64,000 nucleotides of DNA from Acinetobacter sp. ASP199 (GCF_022700675.1 NZ_CP062182.1:248001-312000); one strand, 5' to 3'; counted from the first letter of the stretch, positions 8,801 through 20,621 are shown. The notes: generated by a model from the letters alone, not told the origin. Numbers and translations are program-made.

Positions 8801-9334
8801 ATGAAACGTTGGTACATTATTCATGCCTATTCTGGTTATGAAAAACAAGTGATGCGTTCGCTTAATGATCGAATCCAGCGTAGCGCTGTTGCCGATAGCT
8901 TTGGTGAAGTCCTGGTCCCTACTGAAGAAGTAGTGGAAATGAAGGATGGTAAGAAACGTAAATCAGAGCGTAAGTTCTTCCCTGGCTATGTTCTAGTCGA
9001 AATGGAAATGAACGATGAAACCTGGCACATTGTTAAAGAATGTCCAAAAGTACTCGGTTTCATTGGTGGTACGGCAGAAAAACCGGCACCAATTACGCAA
9101 AAAGAAGCTGATGCGATTCTTGCGCGTGTACGCAATACTGGTGAAGCACCTCGTCCTAAGACGATGTTTGAACCAGGCGAAGAATTACTCGTTATTGACG
9201 GTCCATTCACAGACTTTAAAGGTGTGGTGGAAGAAGTTCAGTACGAAAAGTCACGCTTAACGCTGACAATCAATGTATTTAACCGACCAACTCAGGTTGA
9301 ATTGGAATTTCGCCAAGTCGAAAAAACAATCTAA
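8801..9334 (+). CDS. nusG: Transcription termination/antitermination protein NusG
   Basis: NusG binds the RNA polymerase clamp, suppresses pausing and couples polymerase to Rho or the ribosome. The 177-aa protein has the NGN domain (about 1-115, starting [17 protein letters not shown]) and a KOW domain near 125-175 ([13 protein letters not shown]). An AAGAGAG ribosome site precedes the ATG. Length is normal. Confidence 0.97.
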   Translation: MKRWYIIHAYSGYEKQVMRSLNDRIQRSAVADSFGEVLVPTEEVVEMKDGKKRKSERKFFPGYVLVEMEMNDETWHIVKECPKVLGFIGGTAEKPAPITQKEADAILARVRNTGEAPRPKTMFEPGEELLVIDGPFTDFKGVVEEVQYEKSRLTLTINVFNRPTQVELEFRQVEKTI

Positions 9335-9352
9335 TCGTTATTGGTTGAAAAC

Positions 9353-9455
9353 GCCCGATTTGTTAAAGGATCGGGCATTGTTGTTGTAACGGTTATCGTT
9401 ACGTAGAAATCATTGGGGAGCCTTCATCGGCGTTTGCACCCAGAGGTAATTTGAA
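9353..9455 (+). promoter_or_regulatory. nusG-rplK spacer with hairpins and a probable L1-binding leader
   Basis: The first hairpin, GCCCGAT (9353-9359) with ATCGGGC (9370-9376), may be a weak terminator after nusG. A second pairs GTAACG (9386-9391) with CGTTAC (9397-9402). A GGGGAGCC-containing stretch at 9416-9450 runs into the rplK ribosome site. In gammaproteobacteria ribosomal protein L1 represses its own operon by binding a leader just upstream of rplK that mimics its 23S rRNA site. I infer this is that leader from position and the GGGGAGCC stretch. Confidence 0.45.
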
Positions 9456-9884
9456 ATGGCTAAGAAGATTGACGGCTATATCAAGCTGCAAGTTCCAGCT
9501 GGTAAAGCGAATCCATCTCCACCGATTGGTCCTGCACTAGGTCAACGTGGTGTTAACATCATGGCATTCTGTAAAGAATTCAACGCTGCTACTCAAAAGC
9601 TTGAAGCTGGTCTGCCAATTCCAGTCGTGATCACTGTGTACAACGACAAGTCGTTCACTTTCATCATGAAAACTCCACCTGCTGCGATTCTTCTTAAGAA
9701 AGCTGCTGGTATCCAAAAAGGTTCAGCTGTACCTAACAAAACTAAAGTTGGTAAGTTGACTCGCGCTCAGTTAGAAGAAATTGCGACTACTAAAGAACCA
9801 GATCTTACTGGTGCTGATTTAGACGCACGTGTTCGTACCATCGCTGGTTCTGCACGTTCTATGGGCTTGGAAGTGGAGCTATAA
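9456..9884 (+). CDS. rplK: 50S ribosomal protein L11
   Basis: L11 forms the base of the GTPase-associated stalk and binds 23S rRNA. The 142-aa protein has the N-terminal domain with [20 protein letters not shown], the proline-rich element contacted by translational GTPases and thiopeptides. The C-terminal rRNA-binding domain ends in [15 protein letters not shown] strong AGAGGTAA ribosome site precedes it. rplA starts 3 bases after its stop. Confidence 0.98.
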   Translation: MAKKIDGYIKLQVPAGKANPSPPIGPALGQRGVNIMAFCKEFNAATQKLEAGLPIPVVITVYNDKSFTFIMKTPPAAILLKKAAGIQKGSAVPNKTKVGKLTRAQLEEIATTKEPDLTGADLDARVRTIAGSARSMGLEVEL

Positions 9885-9887
9885 GAC

Positions 9888-10583
9888 ATGGCAAAGTTAA
9901 CTAAACGTCAAAAAGCCATTGCTGCTGCGATTGAAGCGCAAAAAGTTTACACTTTAGAAGAAGCTGTAGAAGTTCTTACTAACCTTCCAGCTGCGAAATT
10001 CAAAGAATCTTTGGATATCGCTGTTAATCTAGGTGTTGACCCTCGTAAATCTGACCAGGTTGTTCGTGGCGCGACTACTCTTCCTGCAGGTACTGGTAAA
10101 ACTGTACGTGTAGCTGTATTCGCTCAAGGCGCTGCTGCAGAAGCTGCTAAAGCTGAAGGCGCAGACGTTGTTGGTTTCGACGATCTTGCTGAAAGCATCC
10201 AAGCGGGTAACCTTGACTTTGACGTAGTAATTGCAGCTCCGGATGCAATGCGCGTTGTAGGTAAACTTGGTACGATCCTTGGTCCACGTGGCTTAATGCC
10301 AAACCCTAAAGTGGGTACTGTAACTCCTGACGTTGCTACTGCAGTTAAAAATGCAAAAGCTGGTCAAGCACGTTACCGTGTAGACAAAGCGGGTATTATC
10401 CACGCTGCGATCGGTCAAGTAGGTTTCTCTGCAGAAGCTGTTCGTCAAAACGTTGAAGCTCTTGTAGCTGACCTTAAGAAAGCAAAACCTGCTACTTCTA
10501 AAGGTATTTACATCCAAAAGATCACTCTAAGCTCTACTATGGGTCCTGGTTTGATCGTTGATGTTCAAAACGTTTCTAAATAA
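9888..10583 (+). CDS. rplA: 50S ribosomal protein L1
   Basis: L1 forms the mobile stalk that guides E-site tRNA out of the ribosome, and in this family it is also the translational repressor of the L11-L1 messenger. The 231-aa protein has two-domain L1 architecture with the conserved [14 protein letters not shown] motif near residues 128-141. The start is 3 bases after rplK, with the ribosome site (GGAGC) inside the end of rplK, so the two are translationally coupled. Confidence 0.98.
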   Translation: MAKLTKRQKAIAAAIEAQKVYTLEEAVEVLTNLPAAKFKESLDIAVNLGVDPRKSDQVVRGATTLPAGTGKTVRVAVFAQGAAAEAAKAEGADVVGFDDLAESIQAGNLDFDVVIAAPDAMRVVGKLGTILGPRGLMPNPKVGTVTPDVATAVKNAKAGQARYRVDKAGIIHAAIGQVGFSAEAVRQNVEALVADLKKAKPATSKGIYIQKITLSSTMGPGLIVDVQNVSK

Positions 10584-10616
10584 GTTTTAAACTTATACAG
10601 AATTTTAAAGCCCTGA

Positions 10617-10790
10617 GTAAAAATCAAAGCGCTGCTTTGATTTTTACGCAAGATAAGAAATGAGCTTCACTCGAAGCATAGCTTCTCGTCTTGCGTGTCG
10701 GCAAAGCGTTGCTTTGCTGATTCGCCCCTCAGGCAAACTTTGAATTGATAAATGAGAATTTATCAGCGTCAAAGACCTCAGGCGAGGGGA
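10617..10790 (+). repeat. Array of palindromes between rplA and rplJ
   Basis: A dense set of inverted repeats follows rplA. They are: a 14-bp stem GTAAAAATCAAAGC (10617-10630) with GCTTTGATTTTTAC (10634-10647); CGCAAGA (10647-10653) with TCTTGCG (10689-10695) enclosing GAAGC-ATA-GCTTC; GCAAAGC (10701-10707) with GCTTTGC (10711-10717); and GATAAAT with ATTTATC near 10747-10764, flanked by two direct copies of CCTCAGGC (10727-10734 and 10776-10783). The cores CAAAGCGCTGCTTTG and CAAAGCGTTGCTTTG differ by one base, which suggests repeated units. No T run follows any stem. Confidence 0.7.
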
Positions 10791-10799
10791 GTTTTATGC

Positions 10800-10935
10800 T
10801 CTCCTCTTAATAGCTCAGCCTGCGTAGACGCGGTGGTGTGATTTGTTCATCCTCCGCGTGTAGGTCCAGTGATGGACTTGCGAATTGGGAGTGTGCTTCT
10901 CTGAAGTACATAAATCACCGTTAGGAGGTTTTACA
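10800..10935 (+). promoter_or_regulatory. Ribosomal protein L10 leader
   Basis: The bases upstream of rplJ contain the GCCTGCGTAGACG stretch found in gammaproteobacterial L10 leaders, followed by several short helices down to the TTAGGAGG ribosome site. In this family the L10-(L12)4 complex binds the leader RNA and represses rplJL translation. The call rests on location and the conserved stretch. The exact boundary with the palindrome array upstream is uncertain. Confidence 0.7.
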
Positions 10936-11442
10936 ATGGCTCTTCTTATTGAAGGCAAAAAACAGATCGTAGCTGAAGTAGCTGAAGTTGCTTCTACTGC
11001 ATTTGCCGCTGTTGTTGCTGACTACCAAGGTTTAACAGTTGAGCAATTAACTGCTCTACGTGTTGAAGCTCGTAAACTAGGTGTTCACACACGTATCGTG
11101 CGTAACACTTTGGCTAAACGTGCTCTTCAAGATACTCAATTCAATATCTTGAACGACAACCTTGTTGGCCCAACAATCTTAGCTTTCTCGACTTCTGAAG
11201 ACGACATGGGTGCAGCTGCACGCTTGTTCGAAGAATTCGCAAAAACTAACAAAGCATTCGAACTTAAAGCTGCTGCATTTGATGGCAAGGTTTATCAAGG
11301 TGCTGAAGTTAGCGTGATCGCGAATCTTCCGAACCAAGAAAAAGCGCTTACTATGCTTGCAAACGTTCTTCAAGCTCCTATTTCGAAATTGGGTCGCCTT
11401 ATTACTGCGCTCAAAGAGAAAAACGAGTCAGAAGCTGCATAA
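10936..11442 (+). CDS. rplJ: 50S ribosomal protein L10
   Basis: L10 anchors the L7/L12 dimers to the ribosomal stalk and autoregulates its messenger. The 168-aa protein begins MALLIEGKKQIVAEVAEVAS, with the family pattern TAFAAVVADYQGLTVEQLT and RIVRNTLAKRAL. The ATG at 10936 is chosen because a near-perfect TTAGGAGG site ends 7 bases before it; upstream in-frame codons lie inside the leader. rplL follows after 48 bases. Confidence 0.98.
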   Translation: MALLIEGKKQIVAEVAEVASTAFAAVVADYQGLTVEQLTALRVEARKLGVHTRIVRNTLAKRALQDTQFNILNDNLVGPTILAFSTSEDDMGAAARLFEEFAKTNKAFELKAAAFDGKVYQGAEVSVIANLPNQEKALTMLANVLQAPISKLGRLITALKEKNESEAA

Positions 11443-11490
11443 GCTTAAATTTATTTCCACACCATTCAATTTCCATTTGGAGTTATTCTC

Positions 11491-11859
11491 ATGGCTTTAA
11501 CTAACGAAGAAATCCTAAACGCAGTTGCAGAAAAAACTGTTCTTGAACTTGTTGAACTTATCTCTGCTTTCGAAGAGAAATTCAACGTATCTGCTGCTGC
11601 TGTAGCTGTTGCTGCTGCTCCAGGCGCTGCTGCTGCTGCTGAAGAACAATCAGAATTCAACGTTGAGTTGACTTCTTTCGGTGCGAACAAAGTTGCTGTA
11701 ATTAAAGCAGTTCGTGAAGCTACTGGCCTTGGCTTGAAAGAAGCTAAAGACATGGTTGAAGGCGCACCTGCAGTTCTTAAAGAAGGCGTTTCTAAAGAAG
11801 AAGGCGAAGAGCTTAAGAAGAAACTTGAAGAAGCTGGTGCTACAGTTACTCTTAAGTAA
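11491..11859 (+). CDS. rplL: 50S ribosomal protein L7/L12
   Basis: L7/L12 is the flexible stalk protein that recruits translation factors. The 122-aa product has the N-terminal dimerisation domain, an Ala-rich hinge (about residues 34-54), and the C-terminal factor-binding domain with [20 protein letters not shown]. Codon bias is strong. TTGGAG is the ribosome site. Confidence 0.98.
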   Translation: MALTNEEILNAVAEKTVLELVELISAFEEKFNVSAAAVAVAAAPGAAAAAEEQSEFNVELTSFGANKVAVIKAVREATGLGLKEAKDMVEGAPAVLKEGVSKEEGEELKKKLEEAGATVTLK

Positions 11860-11902
11860 TTTCTTAAGGGAGTCGGTTTTTTTATAATCGGCTCCAAAAA
11901 TT

Positions 11903-11933
11903 GGCTGATGGCTCTTGGGTCATCAGCCTTTTT
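11903..11933 (+). terminator. Attenuator between rplL and rpoB
   Basis: The stem GGCTGATG/CATCAGCC with a 10-base loop is followed by TTTTTG. A weaker hairpin (GGAGTCG/CGGCTCC, one G-U pair) lies just upstream at about 11869-11895. In E. coli a partial terminator at this place lowers rpoBC transcription relative to the ribosomal genes; the same role is inferred here. Confidence 0.75.
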
Positions 11934-12169
11934 GCGTTACAATAATCGGCTCGATTTTTGTTTGCGTGATAGAAATTCATACAAATTTAAAAACAAACAT
12001 AATTGATCAAACGCTTACCAATATTTTTGCAGTAAAAAAATATTGTTAAGCGTTTTAATACCACTAAAAATTGCAGCATTTGTAAAGAGTGGTGGCCATA
12101 TCGGCCAGCGTAATTCCTTCTGAGCCCGTTCTGCAGGCGGGCTTAGTTTACACTTTCCGAGGACTCCAG

Positions 12170-15100
12170 ATGGCATACTCATATACCGAAAAGAAACGGA
12201 TCCGTAAGAATTTTGGTAAATTGCCTAGCGTCATGGATGCTCCGTACTTGCTCGCGATTCAAGTCGACTCGTACAGAACATTCTTACAAGATGGCAAATC
12301 ACCAAAAAACCGCGAAGATATCGGTCTCCAAGCCGCATTTCGTTCAGTTTTTCCTATTGAAAGTTATTCTGGCAATGCTGCTTTAGAATTTGTTGAGTAT
12401 AGTCTTGGTAAGCCTGAGTTTGACGTACGCGAATGTATTCTTCGTGGCTCAACTTATGCAGCGCCAATGCGTGTGAAGATTCGTTTGATCCTGAAAGATC
12501 GTGAAACGAAATCAATCAAAGACGTACGTGAACAAGAAGTCTATATGGGCGAAATGCCATTGATGACGGATAACGGTACTTTCGTTATTAACGGTACCGA
12601 GCGTGTAATCGTATCTCAATTACACCGTTCACCAGGCGTATTCTTTGACCACGATAAAGGTAAAACTCACTCAAGTGGTAAAGTCCTTTATTCTGCGCGT
12701 ATCATTCCTTACCGTGGTTCATGGTTAGACTTTGAATTCGATGCTAAAGACCTAGTTTACGTACGTATTGACCGTCGTCGTAAATTACTTGCGACTGTGG
12801 TACTTCGTGCCTTGGGTTATAACAACGAACAAATTCTGAACATGTTCTATGAGAAAGTGCCTGTATATCTTGATATGGGTAGCTATCAGATTGACCTTGT
12901 TCCAGAACGCCTGCGTGGCGAAATGGCACAATTTGATATTGCTGACAAAGATGGCAAGATCATTGTTGAACAAGGTAAACGTATTAACGCACGTCACGTA
13001 CGTCAAATGGAAGCTTCAGGTCTTGAAAAACTTGCAGTGCCTGATGAATACCTGTACGAGCGTATCACAGCCGAAGACATCCAGCTCAAAGATGGCGATG
13101 TAATCGCAGCCAATACTGTATTAAGCCATGAAATCATGGTGAAAATTGCAGAAGGCGGCGTGAAGCAGTTTAACTTACTGTTCACAAATGACATCGACCG
13201 TGGTTCATTCATCGCAGATACATTACGTGCAGATACGACCACAGGTCGTGAAGAAGCACTTGTAGAAATCTACAAAGTAATGCGTCCAGGCGAGCCACCA
13301 ACAAAGGAAGCTGCTGAAAACCTATTCAACAACCTGTTCTTCTCTTCTGAGCGTTATGACCTGTCTCCAGTCGGTCGTATGAAGTTTAACCGTCGTTTAG
13401 GTCGTCCTTACGAAGTAGGTACAGATCAGAAGTCACGTGAAGTTGAAGGTATTCTCTCGAACGACGATATCACTGATGTACTGAAAACATTAGTTGAAAT
13501 TCGTAACGGTAAAGGTGAAGTCGACGATATCGACCACTTGGGTAACCGTCGTGTTCGTTCTGTGGGTGAAATGACTGAGAACCAATTCCGTGTAGGTCTG
13601 GTTCGTGTAGAACGTGCTGTTAAAGAACGTTTGTCTCAAGCTGAAACTGATAATCTGTCTCCGCAAGACCTGATCAATGCGAAGCCAGTGGCTGCTGCAA
13701 TCAAAGAATTCTTTGGTTCAAGCCAGTTGTCTCAGTTCATGGACCAAAACAACCCGTTATCTGAAATTACCCACAAGCGTCGTGTATCAGCACTTGGTCC
13801 TGGTGGTTTGACACGTGAACGTGCGGGCTTCGAAGTCCGTGACGTACACCAAACTCACTACGGTCGTGTTTGTCCAATTGAAACGCCTGAAGGTCCAAAC
13901 ATTGGTTTGATCAACTCGCTTTCTGTTTATGCAAAATGTAACAACTTCGGTTTCCTGGAAACTCCGTATCGTAAAGTTGTTGATGGTCGTGTAACAGACG
14001 AAGTTGAATACCTGTCTGCAATCGAAGAAGTAGGTACTGTGATCGCACAGGCCGACTCTGCAGTCGATAAAGATGGTAACCTGACTGAAGAATTCGTATC
14101 TGTACGTCACCAAGGTGACTTCGTACGTATGCCACCAGAAAAAGTGACACATATGGATGTATCTGCTCAGCAGGTCGTATCTGTAGCTGCATCACTGATT
14201 CCGTTCCTTGAACACGATGACGCCAACCGTGCGTTGATGGGTTCAAACATGCAACGTCAGGCAGTTCCTACGTTAATCGCTGACAAACCACTGGTTGGTA
14301 CCGGTATGGAAGCGAACGTAGCACATGACTCTGGTGTGTGTGTGATCGCGAAACGTGGTGGTCGTATTGAATATGTAGACGCTTCTCGTGTCGTGATTCG
14401 TGTCAACGAAGACGAAATGGTTGCGGGCGAAGCAGGTGTAGATATCTACAACCTGATCAAATACACACGTTCGAACCAAAACACTTGTATTAACCAAAAA
14501 GTGCTTGTAAGCCTTGGTGATCAAGTAGGTCGTGGCGACGTTCTTGCTGATGGTCCATCGACTGATGGCGGTGAGCTTGCACTTGGTCAAAACATGCGCG
14601 TTGCGTTCATGACGTGGAACGGTTACAACTACGAAGACTCGATCTTGTTATCTGAGCGTGTTCTTCAAGAAGACCGTTTAACGTCTATTCACATCCAGGA
14701 ACTTTCATGTGTAGCACGTGATACTAAACTTGGTGCTGAAGAAATCACTGCGGATATTCCAAACGTAGGCGAAGCTGCACTGTCTAAACTTGACGAGTCA
14801 GGTATTGTTTACATTGGTGCTGAAGTAACAGCAGGTGACATCCTTGTTGGTAAAGTAACACCAAAAGGCGAAACACAGCTTACTCCAGAAGAAAAATTGC
14901 TTCGTGCAATCTTCGGTGAAAAAGCGGCTGACGTGAAAGACTCATCTTTACGTGTTCCATCGGGCACGAAAGGTACGGTTATTGACGTTCAAGTGTTTAC
15001 ACGTGACGGTCTTGAAAAAGACGAACGTGCTCAAGCAATTGAAAAAGCACAGCTTGATGCTTACCGTAAAGACTTGAAAGAAGAATACAAAATCTTCGAA

Positions 15101-16258
15101 GAAGCAGCACGTGAACGTATTGTTCGTTTGTTGAAAGGTCAAGAATCGAACGGTGGTGGTACAACTAAACGTGGTGACAAACTTAACGAAGAATTGTTAT
15201 CTGGTTTAGAGCTTGTTGACTTACTTGATATTCAACCAAGTGATGAAGCAATTGCTGAACGTTTAACGCAAATTCAAGTATTCTTAAAAGAGAAGAGTCT
15301 TGAAATTGATGAGAAATTTGCAGAGAAAAAACGCAAACTTTCTACAGGTGACGAGCTTACAACTGGCGTATTGAAAGTTGTTAAGGTTTACCTTGCAGTT
15401 AAACGTCGTATCCAACCTGGTGATAAGATGGCGGGTCGTCACGGTAACAAGGGTGTTGTATCAAACATTCTACCTGTTGAAGACATGCCACACGATGCCA
15501 ACGGTGTACCTGTAGACGTGGTTCTTAACCCGCTGGGCGTACCGTCACGTATGAATGTGGGTCAGATTCTTGAAACTCACTTGGGTATGGCTGCCAAAGG
15601 TCTTGGTGACAAGATCGATCAAATGTTGAAAGAACAACGTACTGTACTTGAGCTACGTGAATTCTTAGACAAGATTTACAACAAAGTGGGTGGCGAGCAA
15701 GAAGATCTTGATAGCTTAACTGACGAAGAAATCTTGGTACTTTCTGGTAACCTTCGTAAGGGTGTACCGCTAGCGACTCCTGTATTTGATGGTGCTGAAG
15801 AATCACAGATCAAAGAATTATTAGAGCTTGGTGGCATTTCACGTACTGGTCAAACCGTATTGTACGATGGCCGTACTGGTGAGCGTTTCGACCGTCCTGT
15901 AACTGTAGGTTACATGTACATGCTGAAACTGAACCACTTGGTTGACGACAAGATGCATGCGCGTTCTACTGGTTCTTACTCTCTAGTTACGCAACAGCCG
16001 CTTGGTGGTAAAGCACAATTCGGTGGTCAGCGTTTCGGTGAGATGGAGGTCTGGGCACTAGAAGCTTACGGTGCAGCATATACACTTCAAGAAATGCTTA
16101 CTGTGAAGTCGGATGACGTTGAAGGTCGTACCCGTATCTATAAGAACATTGTAGATGGTAACCATTACATGGACCCAGGTATGCCTGAATCGTTCAACGT
16201 ATTGACCAAAGAGATCCGTTCTTTAGGTATCAACATTGAACTGAAAAATGGTGACTAA
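12170..16258 (+). CDS. rpoB: DNA-directed RNA polymerase subunit beta
   Basis: RpoB is the beta subunit of RNA polymerase. The 1362-aa product starts [20 protein letters not shown] at the ATG at 12170, with CGAGGA 8 bases upstream; an in-frame ATG at 12089 would add 27 residues with no family support. The rifampicin-contact cluster (near 13720-13810) reads [20 protein letters not shown] followed by [11 protein letters not shown], keeping the Asp, His and Ser that mutate in resistant strains, so a sensitive allele is expected. [15 protein letters not shown] and [20 protein letters not shown] mark the catalytic-side and C-terminal parts. rpoC follows after a repeat-bearing spacer. Confidence 0.98.
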   Translation: MAYSYTEKKRIRKNFGKLPSVMDAPYLLAIQVDSYRTFLQDGKSPKNREDIGLQAAFRSVFPIESYSGNAALEFVEYSLGKPEFDVRECILRGSTYAAPMRVKIRLILKDRETKSIKDVREQEVYMGEMPLMTDNGTFVINGTERVIVSQLHRSPGVFFDHDKGKTHSSGKVLYSARIIPYRGSWLDFEFDAKDLVYVRIDRRRKLLATVVLRALGYNNEQILNMFYEKVPVYLDMGSYQIDLVPERLRGEMAQFDIADKDGKIIVEQGKRINARHVRQMEASGLEKLAVPDEYLYERITAEDIQLKDGDVIAANTVLSHEIMVKIAEGGVKQFNLLFTNDIDRGSFIADTLRADTTTGREEALVEIYKVMRPGEPPTKEAAENLFNNLFFSSERYDLSPVGRMKFNRRLGRPYEVGTDQKSREVEGILSNDDITDVLKTLVEIRNGKGEVDDIDHLGNRRVRSVGEMTENQFRVGLVRVERAVKERLSQAETDNLSPQDLINAKPVAAAIKEFFGSSQLSQFMDQNNPLSEITHKRRVSALGPGGLTRERAGFEVRDVHQTHYGRVCPIETPEGPNIGLINSLSVYAKCNNFGFLETPYRKVVDGRVTDEVEYLSAIEEVGTVIAQADSAVDKDGNLTEEFVSVRHQGDFVRMPPEKVTHMDVSAQQVVSVAASLIPFLEHDDANRALMGSNMQRQAVPTLIADKPLVGTGMEANVAHDSGVCVIAKRGGRIEYVDASRVVIRVNEDEMVAGEAGVDIYNLIKYTRSNQNTCINQKVLVSLGDQVGRGDVLADGPSTDGGELALGQNMRVAFMTWNGYNYEDSILLSERVLQEDRLTSIHIQELSCVARDTKLGAEEITADIPNVGEAALSKLDESGIVYIGAEVTAGDILVGKVTPKGETQLTPEEKLLRAIFGEKAADVKDSSLRVPSGTKGTVIDVQVFTRDGLEKDERAQAIEKAQLDAYRKDLKEEYKIFEEAARERIVRLLKGQESNGGGTTKRGDKLNEELLSGLELVDLLDIQPSDEAIAERLTQIQVFLKEKSLEIDEKFAEKKRKLSTGDELTTGVLKVVKVYLAVKRRIQPGDKMAGRHGNKGVVSNILPVEDMPHDANGVPVDVVLNPLGVPSRMNVGQILETHLGMAAKGLGDKIDQMLKEQRTVLELREFLDKIYNKVGGEQEDLDSLTDEEILVLSGNLRKGVPLATPVFDGAEESQIKELLELGGISRTGQTVLYDGRTGERFDRPVTVGYMYMLKLNHLVDDKMHARSTGSYSLVTQQPLGGKAQFGGQRFGEMEVWALEAYGAAYTLQEMLTVKSDDVEGRTRIYKNIVDGNHYMDPGMPESFNVLTKEIRSLGINIELKNGD

Positions 16259-16260
16259 TT

Positions 16261-16330
16261 AATCCCCCCGGCCCCCTTTTTCAAAGGGGGAGTTCCCCTC
16301 TTTACTAAAGAGGGGTTAGGGGAGATTCCA
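16261..16330 (+). repeat. Palindromic repeat element between rpoB and rpoC
   Basis: Two adjacent GC-rich hairpins are visible: CCCCCTTT (16272-16279) with AAAGGGGG (16283-16290), and CCCCTCTTTA (16295-16304) with TAAAGAGGGG (16306-16315). Outer arms AATCCCCC at the left and GGGGAGATT at the right could close a third stem. The arrangement resembles the dispersed CCCCTCTTTA-type extragenic palindromes I know from Acinetobacter genomes; only one copy is in this window. It lies in the untranslated spacer of the rpoBC messenger. Confidence 0.75.
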
Positions 16331-16402
16331 AATTTCAGTTAAAAAACAATATTTGTGACCCAGTCGGGAAGTGAAAATCTCCTCGACACACGGAGAAAAA
16401 AA

Positions 16403-19400
16403 TTGAAAGACTTGCTCGATATCATGCGCAAAAAGACGGATTCCGACGGTCATGCTCCAGTAGAGTTTGATCGCATCCGTATTGGTCTTGCGTCACCAGA
16501 AATGATTAAGTCGTGGTCTCATGGTGAAGTTAAAAAGCCAGAAACCATTAACTACCGTACGTTCAAACCAGAACGTGACGGTTTATTCTGTGCCAAAATC
16601 TTTGGTCCAGTAAAAGATTACGAATGCTTGTGTGGTAAATACAAGCGTATGAAATACAAAGGCGTCATTTGTGAAAAATGTGGCGTTGAAGTAACAACTG
16701 CGAAAGTTCGTCGTGAGCGTATGGGTCACATCGAATTGGCTTCTCCAGTGGCACACATCTGGTTCCTGAAATCACTTCCTAGCCGTATCGGTCTATTATT
16801 AGACATGACGCTACGTGATATCGAACGCGTATTGTATTTCGAATCTTACGTTGTAACAGATCCAGGTATGACTCCATTTGAGAAATACCAACTTCTTAAC
16901 GACGAAGAATACTTCAATGCCTTAGAAGAACACGGTGACGAATTCACAGCGAAAATGGGTGCTGAAGCGGTTCAAGATTTGTTGAAAGACATCGATCTTG
17001 AAAACGAAATTTCACGCCTACGTGAAGAAATTCCAAACACAACTTCAGAAACGAAGCTTAAAAAAGCATCTAAACGTCTGAAATTAATGGAAGCGTTCAA
17101 AGAGTCGAACAACAAGCCAGAATGGATGGTGATGAATGTACTTCCAGTACTTCCACCAGATCTTCGTCCGCTTGTACCACTTGAAGGTGGTCGTTTCGCG
17201 ACTTCTGATTTGAACGATCTTTACCGTCGTGTGATTAACCGTAACAACCGTTTGAAACGTCTTCTTGACCTTGCAGCGCCAGACATCATCGTACGTAACG
17301 AAAAACGTATGTTACAAGAGTCTGTAGATGCGTTGCTTGATAACGGTCGTCGTGGTCGTGCAATTACCGGTTCGAACAAACGTCCTCTTAAATCTTTGGC
17401 AGACATGATCAAAGGTAAACAAGGTCGTTTCCGTCAAAACTTACTTGGTAAGCGTGTTGACTACTCTGGTCGTTCGGTAATTACTGTAGGTCCAAACCTT
17501 CGTTTACACCAATGTGGTCTTCCGAAGAAAATGGCACTTGAACTATTCAAGCCATTCATTTTCGCGAAATTACAAGCATCTGGCCAAGCAACAACCATTA
17601 AAGCTGCGAAGAAAATGGTTGAACGCGAGACTCCAGAAGTTTGGGACGTACTTGCATCTGTGATCCGTCAGCATCCAGTGATGTTGAACCGTGCGCCAAC
17701 ACTTCACCGTCTAGGTCTTCAAGCATTTGAACCGATTCTGATTGAAGGTAAAGCGATCCGTCTTCACCCGTTAGTTTGTGCGGCATTTAACGCCGACTTC
17801 GACGGTGACCAAATGGCGGTACACGTTCCATTAACACTCGAAGCTCAGTTAGAAGCTCGTGCGTTAATGATGTCAACCAACAACATCTTGTCTCCAGCGA
17901 ACGGTGAGCCAATCATCGTACCGTCTCAGGACGTTGTCTTGGGCTTGTATTACATCACACGTGATGCAATCAATGCCAAAGGTGAAGGCATGGTGTTCGC
18001 GGATACTCACGAAGTAAACCGTGCACTTGCAACTGGTCAGGTTGATCTACACGCTCGCGTTAAAGCACGTGTACACCAAACTGTGATTGATGAAGATGGC
18101 AACCGTCGTCAAGAAACAATCATTGTTGATACAACGCCTGGTCGCTGTCTGCTTTGGGAAGTTGTTCCTGAAGGTATGGACTTCCAGCAAATTAACGTTG
18201 AGATGACCAAAAAGAACATCTCTAAGTTAATCAACTCTTGCTACCGTAAACTGGGTTTGAAAGATACTGTTATCTTCGCTGACCAGTTGATGTACCTCGG
18301 CTTCCGTCAAGCGACTCGCTCAGGTGTATCTGTTGGTATGGAAGACATGCTGATTCCACCAAACAAACAGGCGATTATTGGTAAAGCGGAAGCTGAAGTT
18401 CGTGAAATCGAACAACAGTTCGAACAAGGCTTCGTAACTGCCGGCGAACGTTATAACAAAGTTGTCGATATCTGGGCTCGTACCAACGACCAGGTAGCGA
18501 AAGCGATGATGGACAACTTGTCTTATACCACTGTTAAAAACAAACAGGGTGAAGATGAGAAACAGAAATCATTCAACAGCATCTACATGATGTCTGACTC
18601 TGGTGCCCGTGGTTCCGCAGCTCAGATTCGTCAGTTGGCTGGTATGCGTGGTCTGATGGCGAAACCGGATGGTTCGATCATTGAAACGCCAATTAAAGCG
18701 AACTTCCGTGAAGGTCTGACAGTACTTCAGTACTTCATTTCAACACACGGTGCGCGTAAAGGTTTGGCCGATACAGCACTGAAAACTGCGAACTCTGGTT
18801 ACCTCACTCGTCGTCTGGTAGACGTTGCGCAAGACTTGGTAATTACTGAGCCAGATTGTGGTACTTACGACGGTCTTGTGATGACTCCGTTCATTCAAGG
18901 CGGTGACGTGATCGAGAACCTGGGTACGCGAGTACTGGGTCGTGTGGTTGCTGAAGACGTTAAGAAAGTGGGTACGGACGAAGTTCTTCTTCCACGTAAC
19001 ACGTTAATTGACGAGAAACTTGCAACGTTTATTGAAAACGCTGGTATTGACGAAATCAAAGTACGTTCAGTTGTAAACTGTGCTTCTACTTTCGGTGTAT
19101 GTGCGAAATGTTACGGTCGTGACCTGGCACGTGGTCATCAAGTGAATCCTGGTGAATCTGTGGGTGTAATGGCTGCTCAATCAATTGGTGAGCCAGGTAC
19201 ACAGTTAACCATGCGTACGTTCCACGTCGGTGGTGCTGCGAGCCGAACTTCTGCTGCAAACAGCATCCAGGTTCGTAACAAAGGTACTGTACGTTTCCAC
19301 AATGTGAAAACTGTACAACACGCGAAAGGTCACTTGGTATCAACATCTCGTTCAGGCGAGATCGGTATTGCTGATGATCTAGGTCGTGAGCGCGAACGTT

Positions 19401-20602
19401 ACAAGATCCCTTACGGTGCGTCTATCTTGCTGAAAGATGGCGAAGCTGTAGAAGCGGGCGGTATCGTGGCGACTTGGGATCCGCATACACATCCACTGGT
19501 AACAGAAGTAGCTGGTAAAGTTCGCTTCAGCCAGATCGCTGATGGCGTAACTGCAACATCGAAAACTGATGATGCAACGGGTATGACCACTGTTGAAATC
19601 TTGCCAGTGACTTCACGTCCTGCGTCAGGTAAAGATTTGCGTCCTGCTGTTGTGCTTGACACAGTAGATGGCGGCGAACAGTTCTACTTCCTGCCACAAA
19701 ACACCATTCTTTCTGTCCGTGATGGCGAAACAATTGGTGTGGGTGATGTAATCGGTCGTGTACCACAAGAATCTTCACGTACTCGTGATATTACCGGTGG
19801 TCTGCCGCGTGTAGCTGACTTGTTCGAAGCACGTAAACCGAAAGAGCATGCGATCCTTGCAGAAGTGTCTGGTATCGTAAGCTTCGGTAAAGAGACTAAA
19901 GGTAAGAACCGTTTGGTGATTACTCCGGATGATGGTTCAGAGATCTACGAAGAGCTAATTCCGAAATGGCGTACCATTAACGTGTTCGAAGGCGAACATG
20001 TGAACCGTGGTGAAACGATTTCTGATGGTCCACAGAACCCGCATGACATCTTACGTCTGAAAGGTGAAGTGGCGTTGACGAACTACATCGTGAACGAAGT
20101 TCAGGACGTTTACCGTCTGCAAGGTGTAAAAATCAACGACAAGCACATTGAAGTCATCGTACGTCAAATGTTGCGTAAAGTTGAAATCACGGATGGTGGT
20201 GATTCTAGCTTCATCAAAGGCGAACAAGTGGATTACATCCGCGTTGCTCAAGAGAACCAAGCATTGCTTGCTCAGAACAAGTTCCCTGCGAAGTTTGAAC
20301 GTCAATTGATGGGTATTACCAAAGCATCGCTTTCTACTGACTCGTTCATCTCTGCTGCATCGTTCCAGGAAACAACGCGTGTGTTAACTGAAGCTGCTGT
20401 AACAGGTAAAGAAGATGATCTACGCGGTCTGAAAGAAAACGTAGTTGTAGGTCGTCTGATCCCAGCGGGTACAGGTCTGGCTTACCATTTGGAGCGTCGT
20501 CGTCAAGAAGCAGAAGCTGCAGAATTTGAACTGCACAATGACTTCTCTGATGTAGACCAAGCGCTTAGCCAAGCATTTAATGATGAGTTTAACGGTCTTT
20601 AA
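16403..20602 (+). CDS. rpoC: DNA-directed RNA polymerase subunit beta'
   Basis: RpoC is the beta' subunit of RNA polymerase. Conserved elements are the N-terminal zinc site ([20 protein letters not shown]), the catalytic [12 protein letters not shown] holding three Asp that bind Mg, the trigger-loop region [15 protein letters not shown], and the second zinc site [12 protein letters not shown] start it at TTG 16403 (1399 aa, [19 protein letters not shown]) because CGGAG lies 7 bases upstream and known homologues begin with this sequence. An in-frame GTG at 16355 would add 16 unrelated residues and has no ribosome site. The transcript ends at a strong terminator 20 bases after the stop. Confidence 0.97.
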   Translation: MKDLLDIMRKKTDSDGHAPVEFDRIRIGLASPEMIKSWSHGEVKKPETINYRTFKPERDGLFCAKIFGPVKDYECLCGKYKRMKYKGVICEKCGVEVTTAKVRRERMGHIELASPVAHIWFLKSLPSRIGLLLDMTLRDIERVLYFESYVVTDPGMTPFEKYQLLNDEEYFNALEEHGDEFTAKMGAEAVQDLLKDIDLENEISRLREEIPNTTSETKLKKASKRLKLMEAFKESNNKPEWMVMNVLPVLPPDLRPLVPLEGGRFATSDLNDLYRRVINRNNRLKRLLDLAAPDIIVRNEKRMLQESVDALLDNGRRGRAITGSNKRPLKSLADMIKGKQGRFRQNLLGKRVDYSGRSVITVGPNLRLHQCGLPKKMALELFKPFIFAKLQASGQATTIKAAKKMVERETPEVWDVLASVIRQHPVMLNRAPTLHRLGLQAFEPILIEGKAIRLHPLVCAAFNADFDGDQMAVHVPLTLEAQLEARALMMSTNNILSPANGEPIIVPSQDVVLGLYYITRDAINAKGEGMVFADTHEVNRALATGQVDLHARVKARVHQTVIDEDGNRRQETIIVDTTPGRCLLWEVVPEGMDFQQINVEMTKKNISKLINSCYRKLGLKDTVIFADQLMYLGFRQATRSGVSVGMEDMLIPPNKQAIIGKAEAEVREIEQQFEQGFVTAGERYNKVVDIWARTNDQVAKAMMDNLSYTTVKNKQGEDEKQKSFNSIYMMSDSGARGSAAQIRQLAGMRGLMAKPDGSIIETPIKANFREGLTVLQYFISTHGARKGLADTALKTANSGYLTRRLVDVAQDLVITEPDCGTYDGLVMTPFIQGGDVIENLGTRVLGRVVAEDVKKVGTDEVLLPRNTLIDEKLATFIENAGIDEIKVRSVVNCASTFGVCAKCYGRDLARGHQVNPGESVGVMAAQSIGEPGTQLTMRTFHVGGAASRTSAANSIQVRNKGTVRFHNVKTVQHAKGHLVSTSRSGEIGIADDLGRERERYKIPYGASILLKDGEAVEAGGIVATWDPHTHPLVTEVAGKVRFSQIADGVTATSKTDDATGMTTVEILPVTSRPASGKDLRPAVVLDTVDGGEQFYFLPQNTILSVRDGETIGVGDVIGRVPQESSRTRDITGGLPRVADLFEARKPKEHAILAEVSGIVSFGKETKGKNRLVITPDDGSEIYEELIPKWRTINVFEGEHVNRGETISDGPQNPHDILRLKGEVALTNYIVNEVQDVYRLQGVKINDKHIEVIVRQMLRKVEITDGGDSSFIKGEQVDYIRVAQENQALLAQNKFPAKFERQLMGITKASLSTDSFISAASFQETTRVLTEAAVTGKEDDLRGLKENVVVGRLIPAGTGLAYHLERRRQEAEAAEFELHNDFSDVDQALSQAFNDEFNGL

Positions 20603-20621
20603 TTAGATTGAGTTAAACGAG

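Noticed and set aside
13787..14152. Long minus-strand frames inside rpoB and rpoC
   Set aside because: They are antisense frames of highly biased genes; none has a start context or a recognisable sequence.
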